DNA of 24,255 nt from JBASEY01 sp049652745 (GTDB lineage: Bacteria > CSSED10-310): contig JBASEY010000039.1 in assembly GCA_049652745.1 (NCBI GenBank), forward strand, positions 1 through 24,255, written 5' to 3'. Under the pieces are notes generated by a model. The model had not been told where the DNA came from. It saw only the letters and a list, made by a program, of their open reading frames with translations, and ran no database searches. Made by a program: the position numbers and the translations under genes. Shown piece after piece: positions 1 to 7,370 of the stretch (position 1 is the first letter of the stretch; every line of letters begins with the position of its first letter).

Positions 1-2
1 TT

Positions 3-323
3 ATGCATTATTATAATAATTCTGACGATCTTTGGATAATAGGTTACGTGGTGGGAGATATTTTAGAAAGGAACTCGGTTGATGATCTTCATCGGTTGTC
101 GTATCTTTTGACATCTGAAGATCCAGCGGATGGTTTCGCACGCCAGAATTTGATAAACAAGTTTGGACAAATTGGTACAAAAGAATGTCTATCGATATTA
201 AGACAAGCTGCTGATTTCTGGAGAGAGCAGGACCGCCTCGGCTGGGTTCGTACCATAGAAGACTCAATTAAAAGTATCGAACAGCGTTTTGGTATAGGGT
301 CAGCAGAGGACAAGGATTCATAG
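3..323 (+). CDS. Hypothetical protein, possibly the 3' part of a longer gene
   Basis: An open frame of 106 codons runs from an ATG at position 3 to a TAG at 321-323. Only two bases precede the ATG, so no ribosome binding site can be judged, and the frame may continue upstream of the window. The product is charged and mostly helical, with no signal peptide, membrane segment or recognised motif. Its C-terminal half, rich in Arg, Glu and Ile, could pack like an alpha-helical repeat, but I see no clear periodicity. I do not recognise the family. It is followed directly by repeat-rich non-coding DNA. Confidence 0.5.
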   Translation: MHYYNNSDDLWIIGYVVGDILERNSVDDLHRLSYLLTSEDPADGFARQNLINKFGQIGTKECLSILRQAADFWREQDRLGWVRTIEDSIKSIEQRFGIGSAEDKDS

Positions 324-340
324 GAAACACTGGTGCGCTA

Positions 341-507
341 TCTCCAATATCCATTGTCCAATAACCAATTTCCAAGTGGTAGAATTTAGTATCTATGGCC
401 TTCAAGCTTGATTTAGAAATCTCTCTATTTAAAGAGAAGCGAAAAACCTAACCAGAAACTCAGTACCAGAAACCAGAAACCGCGCTCGCAGAGCGCTAGC
501 GCTTTTT
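341..507 (+). repeat. Composite heptanucleotide repeat element, copy 1
   Basis: Five in-phase 7-bp units with consensus TNNCCAA (341-375) are followed by 75 nt of spacer. Then come about four 7-bp units with consensus ACCAGAA (451-481), and immediately a perfect hairpin GCGCTC-GCA-GAGCGC (482-496) ending in TAGCGCTTTTT. Copies 2 (3087-3400) and 3 (23199-23406, opposite strand) have the same modules in the same order. The hairpin plus T-run could also act as a terminator for the gene ending at 323. The rest of the 324-607 gap holds only the promoter and the leader of the next gene. Confidence 0.75.
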
Positions 508-534
508 GACTTATTCGGTGCTTTCCCGTAAAAT
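506..534 (+). promoter_or_regulatory. Putative sigma70-type promoter for the beta-helix gene
   Basis: TTGACT (506-511) and TAAAAT (529-534) are 17 bp apart, each with 5 of 6 consensus matches. Transcription would start near 541, giving a leader of about 67 nt that contains CGGAGG (591-596) before the ATG at 608. The -35 box starts inside the T-run that closes the repeat element, so the repeat hairpin abuts the promoter. Confidence 0.5.
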
Positions 535-607
535 AAGTTTGTATTCACGATAAAAAAACATTTTGCGCAAGCATATCAGGCATTTTAAAACGGAGGAAGC
601 AAAAATA

Positions 608-2935
608 ATGAAGCAATTACTTTCGATAAGTTTGTTTGTCGTTTTTTCGGGTTTCAGTTGTTTCGCGGCCATCATTCGAGTTCCGGAAGATCAACCCACG
701 ATCCAGGCGGGCATCGATGCGGCGGTTGACGGCGATACGGTATTGGTTGCAGATGGGACATATACAGGGGAAGGCAACCGCAAGATAACTTTTACCGGCA
801 AAGCAATTACAGTCCAGTCTGAAAATGGACCGGAACAGACAGTGGTTGATTGCGAAGAGACCTTTCGAGGTTTTTCATTCCGTTCAGGAGAAACAAACGC
901 ATCAATTCTTCGAGGATTTACAATTGTGAATGGTTTCACGGAGGGTTTGGGTAGAAATGGTAGCGGCATCTCTATCAACGGCGCTTCTCCCACAATTGAA
1001 AATTGCATTATCAAGAACTGTGTTTCCAAAGCGGCTCATGATGAGGGCGTGTATTATTTTCCTGCTTTGGGAGGAGGGATGTATATTTCCGGTTCGCCGG
1101 TTTTAATCAATTGCGTATTCATGAACAATCATGCATATGACTACGGTGGCGCTATCTACTGTGCCAGTGGTTCTGTTACAATTTCCGATACAATTTTTGA
1201 GGGCAACGGAGCAGTTTACGGGGGCGCCATTTATGGAAAAAATGTTTCGATTACAAGCTGTACTTTTCAAAGAAACATCGCAGCATACGGAGGTGCGATA
1301 AATTGCAGAAGTGAAGCAATTATCGGGGGTAGTCAAGCGGACGGGAATTATTTTGATAACAACAGAGCCGCCGTTGGAGCTGACCTTTTCTGTGAAGACA
1401 ATCCTGAGAGCCCAATTATTGCGAGCTATAATACGTTCACGGGTTACTTCCCTTCAGATTATTATATAACTCCCATTGAAAAATTTGATTTATCAGGTTG
1501 CACTTCTTTGTTAACTCCATTGACTCAAGACGTCTATATTTCTTGCGATGGCGATGATTCCAATACAGGTTTATCCTGGGATCAGGCTTTTAAAACTGTC
1601 CATTATGCAGTATCTCGTGTTTATGGAACGAGGACCAATCCTGTGACGGTTCATATCGCACCGGGATATTATTCGCCTTCCTCAACACAGGAAACATTCC
1701 CGCTACCCATTGTAAGCCATGTCCATCTGAAAGGTGAAGATATGTTTGAGTCTGTCTTTAACGATGAAGGAACAGGCGGAGGTTTCATTGCTCATGAGGA
1801 TCAAAATATTTCCATAGCGTATCTTTCAATATATGGCGGTTTATATTTGAAGGGATTGGATGCGAAAATTTCGAATTGCTTGATTGAGAAAGATCCTGTT
1901 ATCATCGGGGACAACTACAAATACACTGTATACGCTCATTCCGACTCACTCACTATCAACGACTGTATTATAAGACGTAGCTACGGTTATCTAGAAGCGG
2001 ATACCTATTTGAACGTCCTAAATTGCTTTTTTTATAAAAACATGGGAAAAGTTTATGACCATTTCAACCTCCCCTTCAATGCAACTCCTGCAATAACCCT
2101 ATCCAGCCCTTTGACGACGATTTCTAATTGCTCATTTTTTGAGAATTCTACGGGTCCAGTTTGCTCTGTTTTACGTTTCAGTAATTCAGTGATAAATAAT
2201 TCAATATTTTGGAATCAGTCAATGTCAGAAATCGAAGAAATAGAATTTAATGGAGACTGCTCTGTTCAATTTTCCAACATAAAAGGCGGAGCCAAAGCTG
2301 TGTTTAAAACACAGGGATCCACTTTACACTGGGGGGAAGGAATGATAGATTCCGATCCACTTTTTACGGAAGGAACTTATGGTAATTTCTATTTGAGCAG
2401 CACTGCCGCGGGTCAGCCTATGGATAGCCCATGTATTGATTCCGGAAGCGATCTTTCCATGAATGTATGTTATCCAGGTTCTACTGGAACCACATGTATG
2501 AATAACCTTACAACGCGGACAGATCATATTGCCGATTACGGCATCGTAGATATGGGATTCCATTACACTTCTAGTGGTTGGTTGGGAACCAGACTCGAAC
2601 TGTCTCAAGACAATTATTTCAGAGCAGATGATATTTTTTGGTTGAAATGCCATGTGAGCATAAATTACTCTTTGACCGATATTCCAATAGCAATTGTGCT
2701 GGGTGTTGGGGGAGAATACTGGTTCTGGTGGCCCAAGTGGACAGAGGATTTCGAAACGATACCAACAAACTTTGAGCCCGGACTGACAAGCTTTTACGTG
2801 TTTGAACCCTTTGTTTGGCCGGTTGTCGATGGTCATGTAGAGGGATTGGAATTTTACAGCGCATTATTGACGCCTGATATTAGCAATATCATTGGCGAGT
2901 TTGGACATGTTGTATTCGGTTATACCGACCGGTAA
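608..2935 (+). CDS. Secreted right-handed parallel beta-helix protein with DUF1565-like segment
   Basis: A 775-aa exported protein. The ATG at 608 is preferred over the upstream in-frame TTG at 563, because GGAGG lies about 12 nt before it and the protein then opens with a proper signal peptide (Lys, then a hydrophobic core ending near SCFA, about residue 20). Residues 22-70 match the usual opening of beta-helix surface proteins (IRVPEDQPTIQAGID, then a DGDTVLVADGTYTG-type turn). Residues 155-240 carry glycine-rich GGGMY/GGAIY rungs like those in polymorphic outer-membrane proteins and Right_handed_beta_helix families. Residues from about 307 resemble DUF1565 (CDGDDSNTGLSWDQAFKT). The last 120 residues, from about 656, form a separate Trp/Phe-rich domain. 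No catalytic residues are evident; the likely role is surface or polysaccharide binding. A terminator follows closely. Confidence 0.85.
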   Translation: MKQLLSISLFVVFSGFSCFAAIIRVPEDQPTIQAGIDAAVDGDTVLVADGTYTGEGNRKITFTGKAITVQSENGPEQTVVDCEETFRGFSFRSGETNASILRGFTIVNGFTEGLGRNGSGISINGASPTIENCIIKNCVSKAAHDEGVYYFPALGGGMYISGSPVLINCVFMNNHAYDYGGAIYCASGSVTISDTIFEGNGAVYGGAIYGKNVSITSCTFQRNIAAYGGAINCRSEAIIGGSQADGNYFDNNRAAVGADLFCEDNPESPIIASYNTFTGYFPSDYYITPIEKFDLSGCTSLLTPLTQDVYISCDGDDSNTGLSWDQAFKTVHYAVSRVYGTRTNPVTVHIAPGYYSPSSTQETFPLPIVSHVHLKGEDMFESVFNDEGTGGGFIAHEDQNISIAYLSIYGGLYLKGLDAKISNCLIEKDPVIIGDNYKYTVYAHSDSLTINDCIIRRSYGYLEADTYLNVLNCFFYKNMGKVYDHFNLPFNATPAITLSSPLTTISNCSFFENSTGPVCSVLRFSNSVINNSIFWNQSMSEIEEIEFNGDCSVQFSNIKGGAKAVFKTQGSTLHWGEGMIDSDPLFTEGTYGNFYLSSTAAGQPMDSPCIDSGSDLSMNVCYPGSTGTTCMNNLTTRTDHIADYGIVDMGFHYTSSGWLGTRLELSQDNYFRADDIFWLKCHVSINYSLTDIPIAIVLGVGGEYWFWWPKWTEDFETIPTNFEPGLTSFYVFEPFVWPVVDGHVEGLEFYSALLTPDISNIIGEFGHVVFGYTDR

Positions 2936-2950
2936 TGGTAATTGATCAAC

Positions 2951-2986
2951 AAAGCGATCTGTTTTAATCAGCAGGCCGCTTTTTTA
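2951..2986 (+). terminator. Rho-independent terminator after the beta-helix gene
   Basis: AAAGCG (2951-2956) can pair with CGCTTT, with a CTG/CAG inner pairing across a loop, followed by a run of six T. It begins 16 nt after the stop codon of the beta-helix gene. The stem has an internal bulge, so strength is uncertain. Confidence 0.6.
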
Positions 2987-3086
2987 TTGCCAAATAGCTC
3001 AATTTCTGATTGTCGCCTTCAAGATAGCAACATACCTAGAACAGGCGGATTCATCGTGTCGGCACGGGCCTGAAGTGCGAGGTCAC

Positions 3087-3400
3087 TATCCAATGCCCAA
3101 TAACCAATAACCAAGCGTTATATTTCAGTATTTAAAGTTTTGGGGGAACAACCGCGAATGAACGCGAATGGACGCTAATAAGGTTTGAAAACCAATGAAA
3201 TTTTAGTCATCCATCACCGTCTGTTTTTTTAAGGGTTAGACTTTAAAACCTTTAATTTTCGAGTTTAATTAGAAATCTTACTAATAATAATCAACCGAAA
3301 AAACCACAACCAGAAACCCAGTACCAGAAACCAGAAACGGCGCTCGTAGAGCACTATTCAGCACTCAGAACTCAGCACGGAAACGCTCGCAGAGCGCTAC
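3087..3400 (+). repeat. Composite heptanucleotide repeat element, copy 2
   Basis: Module order is the same as copy 1. Four 7-bp TNNCCAA units (3087-3114) are followed by 194 nt of spacer. Then come four ACCAGAA-type units (3309-3338), a decayed hairpin GCGCTC-GTA-GAGCAC (3340-3354), three TCAGCAC-type heptamers (3358-3378) and a perfect CGCTC-GCA-GAGCG hairpin (3384-3396). The spacer is longer than in the other copies and contains a three-unit 10-bp repeat. Confidence 0.75.
3151..3180 (+). repeat. Three-unit decanucleotide repeat
   Basis: Three tandem 10-bp units occur: ACCGCGAATG, AACGCGAATG and GACGCTAATA. They lie in the spacer of composite repeat copy 2 and account for part of its extra length relative to copies 1 and 3. 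Confidence 0.6.
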
Positions 3401-3412
3401 CATTCTTAATTG

Positions 3413-3516
3413 TTTGAACACGATTACAGGTTTTGATGATTAACATGATTTCTTTAATCATGTCCAGCTCGTAATCTAATCCTGCCCATCCTGTAATCTT
3501 TGAAATCGTGTTCAAA
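3413..3516. repeat. 104-bp element with terminal inverted repeats
   Basis: The ends are near-perfect inverted repeats: TTTGAACACGATTACA at the left (3413-3428), and the complement of TTTGAACACGATTTCA at the right (3501-3516), 15 of 16 matching. At its centre is a perfect 8-bp hairpin ACATGATT-TCTTT-AATCATGT (3443-3463). It encodes nothing. The architecture fits a REP/MITE-like non-autonomous element or a structured intergenic repeat; no second copy is in the window. It starts 16 nt after the last hairpin of composite repeat copy 2. Confidence 0.6.
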
Positions 3517-3922
3517 AAATCACCATCGCTTCACCGTTCATCAGCTTTGGCAGCAATGAAATTTTTCGAGGGTGCGGATTCGTATGATCGGCATGATCAA
3601 AAAGACAACGAAAGTCCATTACATCTTTCAGGGAAAAAGCATTTGAAAATGGGGCGGCTTGTTTTATGTACATCCACAATGAGAGAGGCTGTCCAACCGA
3701 TGGGGATAAAACCCACTCAACAATATCGAAAAACAGCGTAGACTTTGCCCACCAGGCCTTAACCCTCTCCTTGGGTCTAATCCTGTTTAAGCGGGACCCG
3801 GATCAACGAGTTTGTAATTTTTTTACCGTCTGGCACGATCGTAACAAGCCAAAATTTACGCATCAAGGTTCATCTCCGGCTCGGCAATGCCGCCCTGAAA
3901 TTAACAAGTTAAATCCTGCCCG
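3517..3922. other. Non-coding stretch without a supported gene
   Basis: About 400 nt before the tail of the minus-strand membrane protein. Short open frames exist, but they lack ribosome binding sites, start inside the inverted-repeat element or overlap each other, and have no recognisable protein features. I see no tRNA, clear terminator or further tandem repeat. Confidence 0.5.
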
Positions 3923-4330
3923 TTATTCAGATATTCTCTTGCCGACATTTTTCTTGCGCCGCCAGCCGATTAAAAACAAAATCCCAATAAACAATGCCGG
4001 TCCGGCGATCGCTAAAGAATTAATCAGCATCCACCAGCTAGACAGTTCGAAATTACCGACCTGACCACTCGCGATCATGACGATGTAGAAAATTCCCGCC
4101 AGTATAAAGGCAATCGCCCCTACGATTTCATGCTTCCAGGATATCCATAAAATTACCGCCAGAATAATACTGGGGATATTATGGATAAGTAATCTCAACA
4201 TCAATTCTCCCGTGCTATGATTATTTTCAAAAACATCGAGAGAAAACAGCGCCAGGAACAAAATAAATATTACCGCCAGTATTCTGGGCGTCCAGAAAAT
4301 AAATTTTCCTGTCTTTTTTTCTATTTTCAC
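3923..4330 (-). CDS. Small four-helix integral membrane protein, DUF7670-like
   Basis: A 135-aa protein with four hydrophobic segments (about residues 14-32, 48-64, 70-88 and 103-123) and a basic C-terminal tail (GWRRKKNVGKR). The opening, a lysine-rich stretch followed by FWTPRILAVIFILFLALF and SLDVFE, resembles the DUF7670 family of small membrane proteins of unknown function; this is a recognition from memory, not a search. The start is a GTG at 4330-4328 with a strong AGGAGGTGA seven bases upstream. No operon partner is evident: the next minus-strand gene ends 90 nt upstream. Confidence 0.75.
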   Translation of the reverse strand: MKIEKKTGKFIFWTPRILAVIFILFLALFSLDVFENNHSTGELMLRLLIHNIPSIILAVILWISWKHEIVGAIAFILAGIFYIVMIASGQVGNFELSSWWMLINSLAIAGPALFIGILFLIGWRRKKNVGKRISE

Positions 4331-4362
4331 GGCTCACCTCCTTTTTTGGTGAAAACTTCCCA

Positions 4363-4384
4363 GAAGAACAATTCAAAGAAATTT
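4363..4384. repeat. Shared upstream sequence, copy near the membrane-protein gene
   Basis: GAAGAACAATTCAAAGAAAT plus TT recurs at 6081-6102 with one mismatch. Both copies lie a short way upstream of a minus-strand start codon (33 and 66 nt) and are followed by loosely similar sequence ending in CAAGG. Confidence 0.5.
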
Positions 4385-4420
4385 AATAACAAAAAAATCA
4401 ATTGAACTAATATCTCTATC

Positions 4421-5221
4421 TTATTCAAGGAGGCCACGCACCTCAAACACCCGAGCGCCTACGGTGTCCAGGTCGACCCCCCAGAGGCCGCCGTGATAGG
4501 TGCCGAAAAAGAAGACCCAAAACAATTTCTCATCCTCTGTCGGATCAAATTGTTCAATCCAAACCCAGTCATCAGTGATTTCAAAATTCGGGTCCCTGTT
4601 GTATTCGCCAACGCCTACCCAACGCAAAGTTTCCATCTCCTCCAATGTCGGCATTCTCCAGCCGCCACCCGCCACGTTGCAGCCAGCAATCCAGCTCATG
4701 GCTTCTGTATAATCAAAATCTCTGTCAGGGCCAACCACCCATTCCTGACCAGTTATTGAGTTGGTAAGTACTCCATCAGAAGAAACATTAAACCAAGTAA
4801 CGCCTGTGATCAGATCAAGGACAAGGCTGCCGTTATTACTAGAATATGCATCCTTAACCATCATAGGTTCTGACAGAACTACAGTCTCGCCCGATGGCGC
4901 GCTGTCTAGTTGAACGTCACTCCTATAAGTTTTCCACTTGTCGGACCTGGGCTGGAGGATATATCGAGATGAGGGGTATAATCCGTTAATCCGAAATGTG
5001 CCATCCGATTTCGTCATCGCTTCGAATTGGTAATAACCCTCGATCGACTTCACATGCGTTGCTGTGATCTTTACATTGGGAAGCGGCTGTCCATGTTCGT
5101 CCACGAGCTTTCCTTCAACCGCTGATGATTTGACGACCGCTGATGATTTATCGACCCCGCAGGCCGTAAGCAACAGCGTTAGGACCATCATCGTTATCCA
5201 TGTAATTCCCTGTTTAATCAT
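4421..5221 (-). CDS. Lipoprotein with carboxypeptidase-regulatory-like and DUF1566-like domains
   Basis: A 266-aa protein. It has a type II signal peptide with lipobox LTAC, making Cys21 the lipidated residue, so it is probably membrane-anchored in the envelope. Residues about 34-110 form a CarboxypepD_reg-like beta-sandwich (VEGKLVDEHGQPLPNVKITA, then SDGTFRINGLYPS). Residues about 130-266 resemble the DUF1566/Lcl C-terminal domain: a TGVTW start, EAMSWIAGCNVAGGGWRMPT, then a Trp-rich end. DUF1566 domains are related to the formylglycine-generating/C-type-lectin fold and occur on surface proteins; substrates are usually unknown. The ATG is preceded by GGGAG about 11 nt upstream. A short SSAVVKSSAV repeat follows the lipobox. 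No enzyme activity is implied. Confidence 0.75.
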   Translation of the reverse strand: MIKQGITWITMMVLTLLLTACGVDKSSAVVKSSAVEGKLVDEHGQPLPNVKITATHVKSIEGYYQFEAMTKSDGTFRINGLYPSSRYILQPRSDKWKTYRSDVQLDSAPSGETVVLSEPMMVKDAYSSNNGSLVLDLITGVTWFNVSSDGVLTNSITGQEWVVGPDRDFDYTEAMSWIAGCNVAGGGWRMPTLEEMETLRWVGVGEYNRDPNFEITDDWVWIEQFDPTEDEKLFWVFFFGTYHGGLWGVDLDTVGARVFEVRGLLE

Positions 5222-5328
5222 TTTCTTCTTCTCCCATCGAATTCCAAGAAAAATTTACTTGAATGTCTTGTAACTAAAATAGTTTTTATCTGATTTGATA
5301 TCGCCAAAAAGGGCTTTCATTTCCTGAC

Positions 5329-6015
5329 TTATTGCTTCATTCCACCTTGGTCAAAATAATCTGCCTTCCATAATGTATCCCTGACGACATCCATCACGTC
5401 GTTTTGGGAAGCCGCCATGTCCAACCCGCCCGGGAACACAAGTGCCGAGGCATGTGTTGAGGCTGCCAATTCGTAAATGTCAGTAACCGCCTCCTTATAC
5501 TTATTTCTGTATCCTGATATGAGTTTCCTCAATCGTTTCGGTATCCTGTTATTCTTTACCAGTCGTTCCATGCCGTTAACGAGTGATTCAAGCCTAAAAT
5601 ACTGATTTGCAAGGTTTGTCGAAAAAAGTTCTATTTCTATCGGGTCATAACTTTCATCAGCCCAGCCTTTGATAAACCTATCTAAATCGTCTAGGAATTT
5701 TTTTGTTGAGAATGACTTTTTTACGAGATCAAACAAGTCTCTTTCATTCATTATTATATCCTCGCCTTCCTCCAGTGCATTTTCTGACTTGGAAGGGAAA
5801 GGAATATCTCTTACGCTGCAGTAATGCTTATGCCGAAACAGCATCTCAGTATAGACCATGATGTTTGTTGCTATAAATTCTACTTTGTCGGCGTTTATAT
5901 CGCTCGTTAAATCAATAGATAACGCTCGCCAAAAATCTATTAAGGCAATCAGGGTTTTTGTATCCTCCTCAAGAGTTTCTGCGTGAACATCGTTTATGTA
6001 TTTGTTTACATTCAT
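5329..6015 (-). CDS. Hypothetical alpha-helical cytoplasmic protein
   Basis: A 228-aa acidic, predominantly helical protein without signal peptide, membrane segment or Cys clusters. I do not recognise the family. Visible features are an N-terminal helix with LIALIDFWRAL, a central acidic stretch (ALEEGEDIIMNERDLFDLV), a basic segment near residues 155-170 (NNRIPKRLRKLISGYRNKYK), and a small-residue-rich C-terminus (STHASALVFPGG). The ATG at 6015 has AAGGA nine bases upstream. It is separated from the lipoprotein gene by about 107 nt, so shared transcription is possible but not shown. AT-rich codon use matches the neighbouring accessory genes. Confidence 0.6.
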   Translation of the reverse strand: MNVNKYINDVHAETLEEDTKTLIALIDFWRALSIDLTSDINADKVEFIATNIMVYTEMLFRHKHYCSVRDIPFPSKSENALEEGEDIIMNERDLFDLVKKSFSTKKFLDDLDRFIKGWADESYDPIEIELFSTNLANQYFRLESLVNGMERLVKNNRIPKRLRKLISGYRNKYKEAVTDIYELAASTHASALVFPGGLDMAASQNDVMDVVRDTLWKADYFDQGGMKQ

Positions 6016-6080
6016 TATGCCAGTCCTTTTTGGCTGATCAGCCTATTATCACTACACCTGCTTCAGTGCTGAATTTCCTT

Positions 6081-6102
6081 GAAGAACAATTCTAAGAAAT
6101 TT
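6081..6102. repeat. Shared upstream sequence, copy near the 228-aa gene
   Basis: This matches 4363-4384 at 21 of 22 positions, again just upstream of a minus-strand gene. A weaker resemblance (ATTCCAAGAAAAATTTA, 5241-5257) occurs upstream of the lipoprotein gene. Confidence 0.5.
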
Positions 6103-6155
6103 TGTAACACAAATGGAACTCTAATCTTATGACAAGGCCAAATTCTTAATCTCCA

Positions 6156-6327
6156 TCCCATCCGTCCCATCACTGTATATTCCCTAAACTAACAATCCCT
6201 GCTTCTTATAAATTTCGTTCACCTTGACAATCAACGCTTTCTTTCTCTGGTTCTAGGTTCTGACATCTATGGCTGTTGCTCTCACTATTTAAAGATCGAG
6301 CTAAATATAGTCAAGATTTCTCGCTGG
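6156..6327 (+). repeat. Left direct repeat bracketing the AbiE cassette
   Basis: About 172 bp, clearly homologous over its length to 8343-8516. Shared blocks include TCCCATCCGTCCCA, ACTAACAATCCCTGCTTCT, TCACTATTTAAAGATC and CTAAATATAG. It contains a three-unit heptamer tract (TCTCTGG, TTCTAGG, TTCTGAC; 6244-6264), whose unit resembles the complement of the ACCAGAA heptamer of the composite repeats. It encodes nothing. Confidence 0.75.
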
Positions 6328-6345
6328 ATCAATGGTGATAGGGGG

Positions 6346-6540
6346 ATGGTATGTGCGATCTCGATGATGGTCAGGGATAAGTTGAAGCTAAAAATCGATT
6401 TACTCATCGCGCTATACAGTTTCAGCGAAGATCGGATTTGGCAGATCCTGGATTTCTTAATCAATTACGATGCTTGTGTAAAAAGTAATTTTTCGGGAAA
6501 TCGTTGTCGTGTTTTCAAGAGTTTACGAAGGGGATTTTAG
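6346..6540 (+). CDS. Possible small protein inside the AbiE-bracketing repeats
   Basis: A 64-codon frame starting at ATG 6346 just after a G-rich run (GGGGG, 6341-6345); later in-frame ATGs at 6364 and 6367 are alternatives. The product has a plausible helical, hydrophobic centre (LKIDLLIALYSFSEDRIWQI) and a basic end. I recognise no family. It lies between the left direct repeat and the AbiE operator, so it may be a small cassette gene, a decayed remnant or chance. No other support. Confidence 0.25.
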   Translation: MVCAISMMVRDKLKLKIDLLIALYSFSEDRIWQILDFLINYDACVKSNFSGNRCRVFKSLRRGF

Positions 6541-6712
6541 CGCAAAATGGGGTTTTTACACTTGCAACAATTATGACAATCTCTGGAAACACGTTAGAAT
6601 TATTCAGATATAAGGCATTTTACAGTGTTTTTCTGAATGAAAAATCGCAGGAACACTCTCGGTTTTATGATCGAACCGCTCGAAAATGATTTCCTTGAGC
6701 TCTACAATCAAA

Positions 6713-6761
6713 TTTACGAAATCAATGGGGCTTGACAACAAGTCCAGCGATTTCGTAAACT
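6713..6761 (+). promoter_or_regulatory. AbiE operon promoter with 11-bp inverted-repeat operator
   Basis: TTTACGAAATC (6713-6723) and its exact complement GATTTCGTAAA (6749-6759) enclose 25 bp holding TTGACA (6732-6737). A -10-like TAAACT (6756-6761) sits 18 bp downstream and overlaps the right arm. AbiEi proteins are known to autorepress by binding inverted repeats in their own promoter, so this is a credible operator. The predicted transcription start (about 6768) is only a few bases before the ATG at 6771, and no Shine-Dalgarno sequence is visible, suggesting a nearly leaderless transcript. Confidence 0.65.
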
Positions 6762-6770
6762 CCTCGCATC

Positions 6771-7370
6771 ATGAAGACGCATATTGAAAATCTATTGCAG
6801 CTAGCAAAATCCAAGGGCCTGATCCGCGCCCGTGATCTGACCGAGCACGGAATTCCCCGCCAGTATCTGACAATCGCATGCAAGCAGGGTCTGCTGGAAC
6901 GTCTGGATCGAGGTCTCTACTCTATTCCCAATGCGATACAGACAGAGCATCGAAGTCTCATTGAAGTCTGTAAACTCGTGCCGAAAGGTGTGATCTGTCT
7001 TCTTTCAGCGCTTCAATATCATCGGATGACAACCCAAAGCCCTTTTGATGTTTGGATCGCTATCGGTGAATCAAGTGAAATTCCCCGTATCAGCGTTGTC
7101 AAACTTCGTATCGCAAGATTTTCAATTGCCACCCTTAACGCCGGCGTTGAAACTCACAAGGTGAATGGAGCTGAACTTAGAGTTTTCTCACCGGCTAAGA
7201 CTGTTGCAGATTGCTTTAAATATCGTAATAAAATCGGCGTGGACGTCGCCATAGAGGCTCTTCGAGATTACCTGCGGCAACGTAAAGGCACCATTGACGA
7301 TCTCACGAAATATAGCCGGATTTGCCGAGTAGATCATATTATGAAACCCTATCTGGAGGCGCTACTTTGA
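6771..7370 (+). CDS. abiEi: AbiEi-type antitoxin / transcriptional autorepressor
   Basis: A 199-aa protein of the type IV toxin-antitoxin AbiEi family. The N-terminal winged-helix region is typical: LLQLAKSKGLIRARDLTEHG, IPRQYLTIACKQG, then LLERLDRGLYSIP (about residues 8-53). A C-terminal antitoxin domain follows (LLSALQYHR, SPAKTVADCFKYR and AIEALRDYL, to residue 199). In the family, the N-terminal domain represses the operon and the C-terminal domain is needed to neutralise AbiEii. Length is normal. The TGA stop overlaps the TTG start of the toxin gene, indicating translational coupling. No ribosome binding site is seen; the transcript may be leaderless. Confidence 0.9.
   Translation: MKTHIENLLQLAKSKGLIRARDLTEHGIPRQYLTIACKQGLLERLDRGLYSIPNAIQTEHRSLIEVCKLVPKGVICLLSALQYHRMTTQSPFDVWIAIGESSEIPRISVVKLRIARFSIATLNAGVETHKVNGAELRVFSPAKTVADCFKYRNKIGVDVAIEALRDYLRQRKGTIDDLTKYSRICRVDHIMKPYLEALL

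Noticed and set aside
563..607. Upstream TTG start extending the beta-helix protein by 15 residues
   Set aside because: No ribosome binding site before it, and the extension would bury the signal peptide; GGAGG precedes the ATG at 608.
3508..4064. Two overlapping plus-strand open frames (77 and 132 codons)
   Set aside because: They start in or beside a repeat element, lack ribosome binding sites, and the second runs antisense into the membrane-protein gene.
6504..6689. 61-codon plus-strand open frame before the AbiE operator
   Set aside because: TTG start, no ribosome binding site, no protein-like pattern.
7322..7366. Longer start for the AbiEii toxin
   Set aside because: The TTG at 7367 has GGAGG at proper spacing and overlaps the antitoxin stop, as expected for coupled genes.
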